A stretch of DNA of 64,000 nt, taken from the NCBI GenBank assembly GCA_015057005.1, contig SVFF01000007.1:62001-126000 (forward strand), given 5' to 3'. Shown piece by piece: positions 34,210 through 43,555 of the stretch (position 1 is its first letter; the number at the start of each line of letters is the position of its first letter). This DNA is from Lachnospiraceae bacterium (GTDB lineage Bacteria > Bacillota > Clostridia > Lachnospirales > Lachnospiraceae). The position numbers and the translations under genes are program-made. The notes beneath the pieces were generated by a model that did no database searches, was not told where the DNA came from, and saw only the letters and a list, made by a program, of their open reading frames with translations.

Positions 34210-35070
34210 ATGAAAATTGCAGTTTTATCGGATATCCATGGTAATCATATCGCACTGAAAAGGTGTATGGAGGAACTCAAAAAGCGAGACATCAAGAAAA
34301 TTATTTTTCTGGGTGATTATGTGGGAGAATTGGCCTACCCTCAGAAGATAATGAAGATGCTGCGGGAAATTGCACAGGATTACGAGTGTACTTTTTTAAG
34401 GGGCAATAAAGAGGATTATTGGCTGGAACGGGAAATGGGCGGTAATTCCGGTTGGAGAGAAAAGGATTCCACAACGGGGATGCTGTATTACGCATACAAG
34501 CATTTGACAGAAGAAGATCTTAAGTTTTTTGGAAAATTGCCGTATGTTCAGGTGTTTCATTTTGGGGATCTGCCTGCTGTTGCGGCATATCATGGTTCTC
34601 ACAATCAGCGAGGAGAAAAATTAAGGACGAATTCCGATAACTCTAAGCAACTTTTTGATGATACTGACGCGGGAGTTATATTATGTGGACATACCCATAT
34701 ACGCAAGGAAATTCTGGGAAATGGGCGTATGTTGTTAAATCCCGGAGCGGTTGGGATGCCTTTACTTAGTAGTGGTAAATCCCAGTTTATGATCTTGTCG
34801 GGAGAAAATCGCGGGTGGAAGCATGAGTTTGTAGACTTAGAGTACGATGTAGAAGCGGTAATTCAGGAACTGAATGAGGAAAATTTGTACGAAATAGCGC
34901 CATGTTGGACCAAAATAACGGAACATATGCTGCGAAATGGAACGATTTCTCACGGCACGGTATTGAATCGGGCAAACCAGCTGTATTACGAGGAAAATGG
35001 CAGATGGGGATGGCCCAATTTGCCTGAAAAATATTGGGAACAAGCAGTGAAGGAGTGTCTAAAAGGATGA
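34210..35070 (+). CDS. Calcineurin-like metallophosphoesterase
   Basis: Protein of 286 residues with the two-metal phosphoesterase signature: Asp8 and His10 in SDIHGN, Asp36 in LGDYVG, the Asn-centred RGNKED block, then a His in AAYHGSH and GHTHI. This is a YfcE/MJ0936-like fold acting on phosphodiesters or nucleotides; substrate unknown. Codon use is AT-richer than in the aro genes. It overlaps the next gene by four bases (ATGA). Confidence 0.88.
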   Translation: MKIAVLSDIHGNHIALKRCMEELKKRDIKKIIFLGDYVGELAYPQKIMKMLREIAQDYECTFLRGNKEDYWLEREMGGNSGWREKDSTTGMLYYAYKHLTEEDLKFFGKLPYVQVFHFGDLPAVAAYHGSHNQRGEKLRTNSDNSKQLFDDTDAGVILCGHTHIRKEILGNGRMLLNPGAVGMPLLSSGKSQFMILSGENRGWKHEFVDLEYDVEAVIQELNEENLYEIAPCWTKITEHMLRNGTISHGTVLNRANQLYYEENGRWGWPNLPEKYWEQAVKECLKG

Positions 35071-35543
35071 TTAGAGCAGCACAACGAAAAGATATTCCAA
35101 GAATCGCAGAAATAATTGTATTCGGAAAAAGAGTAGCATATCGTGATATTTTTCAAAATGATATGGTTACTTTTAATGAATTGCAAGTGATGGATTTGGT
35201 GGAAGAGTATCACAGAAATCCGGCGTTAATTAAAAATATGCTGGTTTATGATGACGGTATTGTGAAAGGAGTAATCAATCGAGAATACATAAATGATACC
35301 GTGGAAATATCTGAATTTTACATTGAACCATTTTTCAAAAGGCAGGGCATTGGACGAAAATTGATTCAATATGTTTTGACGGAAGAACGGGAAAAACAGA
35401 TGAAGAAAATCTTCCTTTGGGTGATCGCGGATAATATTTCTGCACGAAGATTCTATGAGGCCAATGGATTGTGTGCGTCCGGAGATACTTGTTTGATTGA
35501 AGGTACTGATAAAACAGATATGTGCTACGAAATGAAACTTTGA
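35067..35543 (+). CDS. GNAT family N-acetyltransferase
   Basis: Protein of 158 residues in the RimI-like GNAT group. ISEFYIEPFFKRQGIGRKLI is the acetyl-CoA binding strand and R/Q-x-x-G-I-G loop; NISARRFYEANGL is motif B. Start is the ATG overlapping the phosphoesterase stop, with AAGGAGTG 10 bases before. The open frame goes 11 codons upstream with no added motif. Translation is probably coupled to the upstream gene. Confidence 0.88.
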   Translation: MIRAAQRKDIPRIAEIIVFGKRVAYRDIFQNDMVTFNELQVMDLVEEYHRNPALIKNMLVYDDGIVKGVINREYINDTVEISEFYIEPFFKRQGIGRKLIQYVLTEEREKQMKKIFLWVIADNISARRFYEANGLCASGDTCLIEGTDKTDMCYEMKL

Positions 35544-35563
35544 GATAAAAGGGGGATGTGAGT

Positions 35564-36790
35564 ATGAAGCACAAAAAAATATTAATATTAATAAGTGCGT
35601 TTGTGGTGGTGTTGATAGGAGTTTGTTTAGGATGGCGTAATGATATTCAAAAGCAAGTGGCATCGATCGTGGATTATGAAAATCAGTTGAAAGAATATGA
35701 GCTTTCTGCGCAGGATGCACAGGCTCAACTAGAAAAACTGCAGTCTGAAAATCAGGAGCTGCAAGAGGAAAACAGCAGCATTCTTGCAGAATTAGAGAGT
35801 CAAACCCTGGAATGGCAGGAACTGAAGAATGAAATTGGGCATTGCTATATGGGAGGTTGTGAGGAGCAATTTATCAAAGAAGCTTATGGCGGGCAATATA
35901 TGACAGCAGAGAACGTACCGGTTCGCAGAATGCCCTCCGACAATGAAATGTTTTATTCACCAAATGAGTTGTCCTATTACATGGTAACCCCTATTGCGGC
36001 GGTGGTTAATTATGTGGATGATGAAGTCACACACTGGGTATTTGTAAAGTTCCTTACAATTGGAGATGCGGCTGATAATCAGGGGTGGGTAAAGTTCTCA
36101 GAGTTGATTGAGTATACTGAGGATACCAAGTCTCTTTTGAAAGGTCCTTTTGTACTTTCCGAAGATGCAGTTGATATTCGTACGGGAAATCCAGTGGATA
36201 TGTATTTGCGTGGATCAGAGGTAAATGCTGAATTTAAAGAGGGATATGTTTATGTAATAACAGACGGCGGTATCAGCGCGAATGTGGACGAAAAGTATCT
36301 GATATATCCCGAAGTGGAATATAACGCTGAAAAAGGTAAAAGGGAAGCTGCGCAGGCGATATTCGACGATGTCTACATGAATTATTTGGAAATCGCGCAA
36401 CTACTGATTGGATCGGTTACAACAACCAGAGATGAAGTAAAAGATGAAAAGGGATTTACGTATTTATATGTGAAAGAGGAAGCCTATGATGATGTTGCTG
36501 ACATTGAAGCTTTAATGAAGAGTGTCTTTACTACATCCTATATCGAACAGAACCTAGATTGGGTTTTGCAAGGGGACGGGCCATTGTATAAAGAAATAAA
36601 TGGCAAGCTCTGCATTAGAATGGCAGATGCACCGGAGCCAGGCACGCCACGTGAGATAAGCGAAATTTTGGTCTTTGAGGAAAATGATATTACTTTTATA
36701 GTAGAAGATGAATATAACAAAAAGAAAATATCATTAGTGAAGAAAGCTGATAGCTGGCTCATTGACATGATGGAATATCTGGAGAAATAA
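35564..36790 (+). CDS. Membrane-anchored coiled-coil protein, possibly IseA-like at C-terminus
   Basis: Protein of 408 residues not firmly recognised. Residues about 5-24 are one hydrophobic helix (ILILISAFVVVLIGVCLGW) with a positive N-terminus, so the bulk is probably outside the cell. Residues about 37-95 are a Glu/Gln/Leu-rich coiled coil. A beta-rich middle follows, which could be SH3-like. The last 130 residues (YLYVKEEAYDDVADI, YKEINGKLCIRMAD) recall the IseA/YoeB inhibitors of cell-wall DL-endopeptidases; this is a weak resemblance from memory. The ATG at 35564 suits the GGGGG ribosome site better than the GTG at 35558. Confidence 0.7.
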   Translation: MKHKKILILISAFVVVLIGVCLGWRNDIQKQVASIVDYENQLKEYELSAQDAQAQLEKLQSENQELQEENSSILAELESQTLEWQELKNEIGHCYMGGCEEQFIKEAYGGQYMTAENVPVRRMPSDNEMFYSPNELSYYMVTPIAAVVNYVDDEVTHWVFVKFLTIGDAADNQGWVKFSELIEYTEDTKSLLKGPFVLSEDAVDIRTGNPVDMYLRGSEVNAEFKEGYVYVITDGGISANVDEKYLIYPEVEYNAEKGKREAAQAIFDDVYMNYLEIAQLLIGSVTTTRDEVKDEKGFTYLYVKEEAYDDVADIEALMKSVFTTSYIEQNLDWVLQGDGPLYKEINGKLCIRMADAPEPGTPREISEILVFEENDITFIVEDEYNKKKISLVKKADSWLIDMMEYLEK

Positions 36791-36815
36791 AAAATGACAG
36801 AAAAATTTGGCGTAA

Positions 36816-36947
36816 ACTATTGGCAAAGCGCAAAAACTGTCATACAATTCTGTGACTGTAGGTTACAAGTTGCCGGAGAGTGAGATTTTGTTCCAGAGGA
36901 TCTATAAGAAGATCATTGAGATTGAAACGGGAAAATTGATTGGGTGA
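36816..36947 (+). pseudogene. Possible gene remnant after the coiled-coil protein
   Basis: An open frame of 43 codons with no good start and no ribosome site ends in LPESEILFQRIYKKIIEIETGK..stop. It looks like the C-terminal end of a larger protein whose front is missing. A competing frame from the ATG at 36794 gives only 29 codons. Identity unknown. This and the terminator that follows occupy the gap between 36791 and 37099. Confidence 0.3.
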
Positions 36948-36955
36948 TACATGTG

Positions 36956-36993
36956 AAAGCTGTCCGGTTATTTTATGATCGGACAGCTTTTTT
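36956..36993 (+). terminator. Rho-independent terminator
   Basis: Stem AAAGCTGTCCG / CGGACAGCTTT with an AT-rich 13-base loop and TTTT after it. Confidence 0.88.
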
Positions 36994-37099
36994 CTGCAAT
37001 TCCACTTTGCGTTGAAATGAGCTATCTGAATGGTTTATTTACGCATGTTCCAATATGTGATAATTTATGATACACAGGAAGTACGAAGGAGGCTCGCAT

Positions 37100-38224
37100 A
37101 TGTCGATCGGACAGAATATAAAGCGGTTTAGGAAAGAAAAAGGTTATACCCAGCGAGAATTGGCGGATATGCTGGGTATTTCGGTACAGGCAATTTCAAA
37201 GTGGGAAACGGAGATGGGGGCGCCTGATATATCGCAGATCGTACCTTTGGCATCTGCGTTGGATATTTCTACAGATGAATTGTTTGGTTATAGCTGCAGG
37301 AACAATTCCAAGGATTGGGAAAATATGAAGGAAAAGAACCATCGCCTTGATGTATTTCGCGAGCAAAGGGATTCCGCCCAGAACTATGAATTTCTCTATC
37401 AATATTGTCAGACACATCCCCAAAATCCTGAAGCAGCATCTTTGTGTCTTAAGTGTCTGGTGGATATGATCGGGGCAGGATTGGTACAGGAAAAGAGTAA
37501 AGGGGAGCTTATTGCAGAATGTGAAAAATATGCTAATTGTGTTTCTAAATATGAAACGGATGCAGATACCATTTTTATGAGTCACTTTGTTCTTGCGAGA
37601 GGATACTTAAGCTTAGGAGAGAAAGAAAAAGCAAATGAAATCCTGCAGAAAATTCCGGTGAGATTTGGAGATCGCATGTATTGGGAAGCGGAGATTGATT
37701 ACGCAAATAAAGAATATGATACGGCGTTGCTTAAGTGTAGAGCCAGTTTTTCGCGGATGGCAAGATTTGTAGCAAGATGTATCCGAATTGCAAGAGATAT
37801 TTATATCGCCAGGGAGAATAAATATGACTTGGGCGGGCAGCTGGAATATGATGAATATATGTATCGGATAGTAGATGCTTTTATGTCGGGGGGAGATTAT
37901 TTGCCTTGCCGCCAGGTTTTTCATAAGTATGGAATGCTGCACGATATTGCAGAGAAATGTATAAAGCTTGGACGATTTGATCGGGCGGTTGAATGTGCAG
38001 AAATGCTTTTTGAGGGAAGAGAGGAGTTTGTCCGTTTTCTGAAAGCACCCCAAAACTGTACGACTTTGTTGTTTGAAGACAACGATGCTTTTGAAGATCA
38101 GAGGGAGATAAGGGAATTGGTGGACAGTTATGTGGAAGAGACAGTAGAGAATATCAAGAAAATCCCCGATTATAAGAATGATCAGCGGATCATGACTCTT
38201 TTGGAAAAATATGAGCTGCTGTAA
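37100..38224 (+). CDS. XRE-family regulator with long helical C-terminal domain
   Basis: Protein of 374 residues. Residues 1-65 are a Cro/C1-type helix-turn-helix (IGQNIKRFRKEKGYTQRELA, then VQAISKWETEMGAPDIS). The remaining 300 residues are helical with TPR-like pattern (for example ARGYLSLGEKEKANEIL), a layout used by Firmicute regulators that sense peptides or other ligands. GAAGGAGG lies upstream of the ATG at 37100. It stands 70 bases before a two-gene ABC exporter and probably controls it; that link is inference from position. Confidence 0.88.
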   Translation: MSIGQNIKRFRKEKGYTQRELADMLGISVQAISKWETEMGAPDISQIVPLASALDISTDELFGYSCRNNSKDWENMKEKNHRLDVFREQRDSAQNYEFLYQYCQTHPQNPEAASLCLKCLVDMIGAGLVQEKSKGELIAECEKYANCVSKYETDADTIFMSHFVLARGYLSLGEKEKANEILQKIPVRFGDRMYWEAEIDYANKEYDTALLKCRASFSRMARFVARCIRIARDIYIARENKYDLGGQLEYDEYMYRIVDAFMSGGDYLPCRQVFHKYGMLHDIAEKCIKLGRFDRAVECAEMLFEGREEFVRFLKAPQNCTTLLFEDNDAFEDQREIRELVDSYVEETVENIKKIPDYKNDQRIMTLLEKYELL

Positions 38225-38294
38225 GCAGGAGACTTGGTTTGTCCGGGGAGGTTCGTATCAAAAAGTGTCGGGAGAAGAAAGGAATTGTTGGTAA

Positions 38295-40022
38295 ATGAAA
38301 GACAGCGTGGTAATAAAACGAATATGGCAATTTGCCAAACCCTATAAATGGTCCTTTTTAGGCAGTTATTCTATTTTGCTGGTGGAGTTGGCATTACTGC
38401 AGATAATGCCTTTGTTTTTAGAGAAAGTCATTAATTTTGCAGTATATGAAGCGGATCTGCAGAAATTCCTGTATGCGGCGTTGTGGTATGCTTTTGTGTG
38501 CCTGGGTTGCGGGGCATGTGGCTATTTTCAGCTGATATTGTGGCGGCGGATACATAATAAATATGTATATAATGTGCGGATTGCCTGTTATAGAAAAGTC
38601 CTGCGAATGAAGCCGAAAGTGCTTGCTGATCTAAAAACCGGTGATGTGATCAGGACGATCAACGATGACACGGCAGAATTTCATCATATTATCCAGCGTT
38701 TTGGAATGAGAATTTTTAATGCCGGAATCGGAACAATCGTGTCTTTGGCGATCGTGGCGTTTATGAATTGGAAAATAGCACTTTTGATGGCCGTTGTTAT
38801 TCCCATATCCTCAATCCTTACCAAAAGATTGAAAGCAAAAATGAAAAAAGTATCCGATGAAGTCAGGATGAAACAGGGAAGGTATTCGGCATGGTTGCTG
38901 GAGATGCTCAAAGGAATGCGGGAAGTTAAACTTTTTGTTGCTGAGCATACTGTTCTAAAACAGTTTATGTACAAGAACAAAGATATTGTGGAATCTTCAA
39001 TAAGACAGGATATCGTACAGTTTCAATCCGATCAATTGATTGAGAGTATTTATTTTCTTGCAGACATTATGTTTTATATTGTATGCGGAGTATTTGTGGC
39101 ATCCGGATCGATTAATGTGGGTCAGTATTTGGCAATTGCTTCTTACTTTGGCATGGTTTCTCATACGGTACGGCGTATATTAGGGGGAAATGTAGATTAT
39201 CAAAAGAGAAAAGCCTGTGTGGAACGTGTTTTCCGACTCCTTGATGAAGAGGAAGAAGAGACAGATAATCTTTCAGAACTTCAGGTTACGAGGGGAAGTA
39301 TTGAGATACATAACCTTTTCTTTTCCTACGATGGGAATAGGGACGTGCTGAAAAATATTAATCTGAAAGTACTTCCGGGCGAAAAGATTGGTGTGGTAGG
39401 ACAGTCCGGTGTGGGGAAAAGCACTTTGGCAAACCTATTGCTTCGGTTTTACGAACCACAAGAAGGGGAGATTCGGATAGACGGTCAGCAACTTCATAAA
39501 TGTACCTACTGTTCTGTACGCCAAGCAATGGGAATTGTGAATCAGGAAAATATTGTTTTTGATACTACCATCAGAGAAAATATTACCTTTGGGAAAAGTG
39601 CCACAGATGAGGAGTTGTGTGAAATTCTGGAGAAAGTATACTTAAAAGAGGAAATAATGAAACTGCCTGATGGACTTAACACAATACTGGGGAAAAATAC
39701 ACTTTCTTTATCAGGTGGGCAAAATCAGAGATTGTGTATTGCCAGGTTGATCTTCCGTAATCCAAGAATCATAATATTGGACGAAGCAACGGCAGCTCTG
39801 GATTTTGAAACGGAGAGTATCGTGCAGGATGCTCTGGACGAATTGGCCAAAGACAGAACAACCTTTGTGATTTCCCATAGATATAAGGCACTGCTTCAAA
39901 CAGACAAAATACTTGTTTTGCGTGAAGGTGAGCAAGTTGGATATGGGCCACATGATGTGTTGATGGCAGAGAATATGTACTTTGCAGATATGTTTGCTGG
40001 TCAGAAGGAGGTGCAGGCATGA
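38295..40022 (+). CDS. ABC exporter half-transporter 1
   Basis: Protein of 575 residues: six-helix exporter domain (about 15-310) then an ATPase domain with Walker A GQSGVGKST, Q-loop, signature LSGGQNQR, Walker B IIILDEATAALD and H-loop VISHR. There is no N-terminal C39 peptidase, so it is not a leader-cleaving bacteriocin exporter. It overlaps the next ABC gene by four bases, suggesting a heterodimer. Substrate unknown: drug, lipid or peptide. Confidence 0.92.
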   Translation: MKDSVVIKRIWQFAKPYKWSFLGSYSILLVELALLQIMPLFLEKVINFAVYEADLQKFLYAALWYAFVCLGCGACGYFQLILWRRIHNKYVYNVRIACYRKVLRMKPKVLADLKTGDVIRTINDDTAEFHHIIQRFGMRIFNAGIGTIVSLAIVAFMNWKIALLMAVVIPISSILTKRLKAKMKKVSDEVRMKQGRYSAWLLEMLKGMREVKLFVAEHTVLKQFMYKNKDIVESSIRQDIVQFQSDQLIESIYFLADIMFYIVCGVFVASGSINVGQYLAIASYFGMVSHTVRRILGGNVDYQKRKACVERVFRLLDEEEEETDNLSELQVTRGSIEIHNLFFSYDGNRDVLKNINLKVLPGEKIGVVGQSGVGKSTLANLLLRFYEPQEGEIRIDGQQLHKCTYCSVRQAMGIVNQENIVFDTTIRENITFGKSATDEELCEILEKVYLKEEIMKLPDGLNTILGKNTLSLSGGQNQRLCIARLIFRNPRIIILDEATAALDFETESIVQDALDELAKDRTTFVISHRYKALLQTDKILVLREGEQVGYGPHDVLMAENMYFADMFAGQKEVQA

Positions 40023-41695
40023 AGTATTCCAGAAGAAACGTATACCGGTATTTGAAGGAAAAAGTCACGTTTTCAAAAAGATTAATGATATTGTACGGAA
40101 TCCTCACGATGTTTATTACGATAGTTTCTTTAATATCCCCCTATTTGTATAAAATATTGGTGGATGAAGTAATGACAGAGGGGCATATTAATCTGTTGTA
40201 TATTGTCATTCCATCGATGGTTGGAGTTTACCTTCTAAAAGTAATCTTATTAGGATTGAATACTTATATTAGTAAAAAGTTTTCTTATAAGACTGCACTT
40301 GAAACAAAGCATCAGGTAATGCAAAAGTTCCTTAACAGAAATATTTTGCTTGCAGATGAGATAAATGTTGGAGAAGATAGCAATATTCTGGAAAAGGATT
40401 CAGAAGCGCCCCCCACATTTTTGTTAAAATATGTGGTAGACTTTGTAACTTCCTTTGTGCTTGTAGTTGTGTATATGACGCTGATGGTAAAAATAAATGT
40501 TTGGTTGGGATTACTTTCGCTGGTATTATTACCATTGAGCATCTGGATTTCTTATATAATAGGTCGGAAGATGAATACGGTCAATAAAGAAAGTCATGTG
40601 ATAGGCTCAAAAATGAAAAGTCATTTGTTTGATACCGTGCAGAAATGGCGTGAAATCAAAACCAATACTCTTGAAGCAAGGTTTTCTGAGCAGTATGATG
40701 AAATGCTGGAGCCGGATCGGAAGCTGGGACGCAAAAGCATGTTTTACTATGCTCTGAATGACTTTTTTTACGGGCTGAAAGAAGAGTTCTTCATGAAAGT
40801 TCTCATTTATTTTGTGGGTGGATTGTTTATTATTTCAAAAGAAATCAGTGTTGGAGATTTGCTGATGTTTATCAGTTATATGGCCAGTATGAGTGCTTTG
40901 TTGGATGGGATGATACAGTCCAATACGGAGTTTCGGGGGCAAGAAGCAGTCTTTGAGCGTTTATTTAAGATTTTGGAAGAATCTGAAGTGAAAAAACAAG
41001 AAGATTATCCACAGAATGCAGAAATTGTTTTTCAAAATATCGGATATACATATGGCAACACAGAAAAGTATGTTTTGGAAAATGCAACCTGCAAATTTGA
41101 ATGTGGTAAAAAATATCTTTTGATCGGAAGGAGTGGGGAAGGAAAGTCCACCTTGGTTAAAATTCTTTTGGGAATCAAACGCCCACAGAAAGGTAAAGTG
41201 CTATTTAATACAATTTCAGGAGATCAGGTTGATTCCCGCAAATTGTTAAAAAATGTGGGAGCCGTTATGCAGGACAGTATGTTTTTTAATTTGTCCATTC
41301 GTGAAAATCTGGAATTGATTGCACCGGAGGCTTCTGAGGCAGACATGACAGCAGCGCTGAAAGCGGCAGCTCTTTATGATTTTGTGGAGAGTCTGCCGGA
41401 TAAATTAGATACTGTTATAGGTGAACGCGGAGTTAAACTTTCGGGAGGACAGAAACAGAGATTGGGAATTGCGCGTTTGATCTTACAAAATCCTCAGATT
41501 ATCATTTTGGACGAGGCTACAAGTGCATTGGATTCTATTGTAGAAAGTAAAATAATGGACAATCTAAGTGAACTTTTCAGAAATCGAACGATGATCGTAA
41601 TATCCCATAAACCACTTGTGAATTTCAGGCAGGATGAAACGTACCTGGTGGAAAACAAGAATATCAGAACTTATAAAACATTAGCATTGCCGTAA
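40019..41695 (+). CDS. ABC exporter half-transporter 2
   Basis: Protein of 558 residues with the same exporter-plus-ATPase layout: Walker A GRSGEGKST, signature LSGGQKQR, Walker B IIILDEATSALD, H-loop VISHKP. The membrane half differs clearly from its partner. Both have the catalytic Glu after Walker B, so unlike many heterodimeric exporters neither site is obviously degenerate. Codon use is AT-rich, as across the 34-41.7 kb stretch. It is followed by a terminator. Confidence 0.92.
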   Translation: MKYSRRNVYRYLKEKVTFSKRLMILYGILTMFITIVSLISPYLYKILVDEVMTEGHINLLYIVIPSMVGVYLLKVILLGLNTYISKKFSYKTALETKHQVMQKFLNRNILLADEINVGEDSNILEKDSEAPPTFLLKYVVDFVTSFVLVVVYMTLMVKINVWLGLLSLVLLPLSIWISYIIGRKMNTVNKESHVIGSKMKSHLFDTVQKWREIKTNTLEARFSEQYDEMLEPDRKLGRKSMFYYALNDFFYGLKEEFFMKVLIYFVGGLFIISKEISVGDLLMFISYMASMSALLDGMIQSNTEFRGQEAVFERLFKILEESEVKKQEDYPQNAEIVFQNIGYTYGNTEKYVLENATCKFECGKKYLLIGRSGEGKSTLVKILLGIKRPQKGKVLFNTISGDQVDSRKLLKNVGAVMQDSMFFNLSIRENLELIAPEASEADMTAALKAAALYDFVESLPDKLDTVIGERGVKLSGGQKQRLGIARLILQNPQIIILDEATSALDSIVESKIMDNLSELFRNRTMIVISHKPLVNFRQDETYLVENKNIRTYKTLALP

Positions 41696-41705
41696 TAAAT
41701 TGTGT

Positions 41706-41760
41706 AAAACCACTGCCTATATGGTCTGTAAAGGACCCGATAGACAGTGGTTTTGTGTTG
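41706..41760 (+). terminator. Probable terminator after the ABC exporter
   Basis: AAAACCACTG (41706-41715) pairs with CAGTGGTTTT (41745-41754), with inner TAT/ATA pairing, followed by GTGTTGT. The rest of the 308-base gap to 42003 is AT-rich and holds a promoter at 41930-41957. Confidence 0.65.
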
Positions 41761-41929
41761 TGAAGATATGTGGAGGAAAGAAATGTAGGATTCTAAGAAT
41801 GCAGAAATGCGGTGGGGAAACAAGTCGAATGCTTTTTAGTGGTGTCATAAAACCGCCAAAAATATAGAAAAAATAAACAAAACAATGAATAAAAACAATG
41901 CAATAGATGTGTATAATGCACAAAAATAA

Positions 41930-41957
41930 TTGACAAACATCTCTGGTACAAGATAAA
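41930..41957 (+). promoter_or_regulatory. Probable promoter of the second sugar importer
   Basis: Perfect TTGACA at 41930-41935, 16-base spacer, GATAAA at 41952-41957 (or TAAACT two bases on), followed 46 bases later by the start codon at 42004. Confidence 0.6.
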
Positions 41958-42003
41958 CTTAGTACAGGGTGAAGATAGCCCTACAAGAAACAAGGAGGGT
42001 AAA

Positions 42004-43434
42004 ATGAAAAGAAGAATTGTAGCATCATTGCTCAGTGCGATGCTGGTAGTAGGCGCCTTAGCCGGCTGCGGCGCAGCATCTGACAGTGCAGGTGGAAAAG
42101 CATCCACCGCGGAAGCTACAAAAGATGGCGAAAGTACGAAAGAGACCGGTAGTGCAGGAGGCAAAGCCACTGCAGAGACCGGAGCAGAAGAGACCAATGT
42201 ACCGGATGTGAATGAAGATGGTACGGTAAACAATCCTGAGGCAGTAGCAGTTGATGCCAATAAACTGGTATTGTGGTCTTTGTTCAGCGGTGGCGACGGT
42301 GGTTATATGGATAAGATCATTGCGGATTACAACGCAGGCGGCCCTACAAAAGAAGTGCAGTCCATTATGCTTGTGTGGGCTGATTATTACACAAAGCTGC
42401 AGACTGCAGTGGCGGTAGGGAAAGGCCCGGATGCAGGCATTTCTCATGCTTCCAAGCTGCCTGAGTTGGTAGACCAGGGGGTGGTGCAGTCCCTGACACC
42501 TTATCTGGAGCAGATGGGCGTGGATCTGTCTTCTTCCTATGCGGCCAACTCCATTGACTCTGTGTCCTTCGATGGCGAGGTATACGGTATTCCTTTGGAT
42601 ACTCATGCAGAAATTATTTATTTCAACAAAGATATTATTGCAAAGGCCGGAATTGAGCTGAATGCAGATGGTCTGCTGGATATTAACAGCAAGGATGAAT
42701 TCCTGGCCATGTGTGACAAGATCAAAGCAGTACTTGCAGACGGCGAGAGCGTAATCTCTTTCCCCAGCTCAGGTGATGATCCTTACAGAGTCTGGTGGGC
42801 TACTTATTTCCAGATGGGCGGCGCACCTTTGATAAGCGATGACGGCACGGAAGTGACACTTGACATGGATATCGCTCTGGAAGCTGCCAATTTTGTGAAA
42901 TCACTGTATGACAGCGGTTATATTCTGGAGGGAATCTCCAATCATCAGCAGTTTTTCCAGGCCGGTACCGCAGCATTTTACATCGGCGGCACCTGGGGTA
43001 CGGGAGCACTGGAGCAGACGAAGGAACTGAACTTTGCGGGTCAGCCTTTCCCTCAGCTTTTCGGTGATGCTTCCTGTTGGGCTGATTCCCATGTGATGAT
43101 CCTGCCTGCCAATCCGGAGCGGACCGAGGAAGAAACACTGGCAACTGTAGAATTTTTGTACAGTGCTTCCAAGGATGGAGGAGCTATCTGGGCAGGTTCA
43201 GGACAGATCCCTTCCAATACAGAAGTGCTGGCAAGTGCAGAATATGAGGCGCTTCCTTACAGAAGCAGCTATAAAGCGGCCTTGGAGACTGCTGTACTGC
43301 CTTCCAAGAATGCTAACTTTTATGCTATGAAAGCAGGAATTATCGAGAGTCTGGATTTGCTGTGGACCAATACCGCAGATGCACAGACTGCTATTGAATC
43401 CGTGTACGCGGCACTGGAAGATAATCTGCAGTAA
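42004..43434 (+). CDS. ABC importer substrate-binding lipoprotein
   Basis: Protein of 476 residues with a signal peptide and lipobox GALAGC (Cys22), an Ala/Glu/Thr-rich linker, then a family-1 sugar-binding domain (KLVLWSLFSGGDGG, GPDAGISHASKLPELVDQG, FSGTA-like FQAGTAAFYIGGTWG). It should bind an oligosaccharide outside the membrane. AAGGAGGG precedes the ATG. A terminator-like hairpin lies between it and the permease genes, which would make the binding protein more abundant than the membrane subunits. Confidence 0.93.
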   Translation: MKRRIVASLLSAMLVVGALAGCGAASDSAGGKASTAEATKDGESTKETGSAGGKATAETGAEETNVPDVNEDGTVNNPEAVAVDANKLVLWSLFSGGDGGYMDKIIADYNAGGPTKEVQSIMLVWADYYTKLQTAVAVGKGPDAGISHASKLPELVDQGVVQSLTPYLEQMGVDLSSSYAANSIDSVSFDGEVYGIPLDTHAEIIYFNKDIIAKAGIELNADGLLDINSKDEFLAMCDKIKAVLADGESVISFPSSGDDPYRVWWATYFQMGGAPLISDDGTEVTLDMDIALEAANFVKSLYDSGYILEGISNHQQFFQAGTAAFYIGGTWGTGALEQTKELNFAGQPFPQLFGDASCWADSHVMILPANPERTEEETLATVEFLYSASKDGGAIWAGSGQIPSNTEVLASAEYEALPYRSSYKAALETAVLPSKNANFYAMKAGIIESLDLLWTNTADAQTAIESVYAALEDNLQ

Positions 43435-43503
43435 GCAGAATTGTAGTAGGCAGATTCGCAGTGAGAAAATCAGTAAGAACAGTTTTTTGAGGAAAATGGA
43501 GCG

Positions 43504-43530
43504 TGGGGAGCCTTTTGGCTCCCCATTTTT
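43504..43530 (+). terminator. Intra-operon terminator/attenuator hairpin
   Basis: Perfect 9-bp stem TGGGGAGCC / GGCTCCCCA with a TTTT loop and TTTTT after it, located between the binding-protein stop and the first permease start. Confidence 0.85.
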
Positions 43531-43555
43531 GAAAGAAAAAGAGGAGGGACTTACG

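Noticed and set aside
38295..41695. Lantibiotic or bacteriocin export cluster
   Set aside because: Neither ABC protein has a C39 peptidase, and no double-glycine leader peptide or modification enzyme was found nearby.
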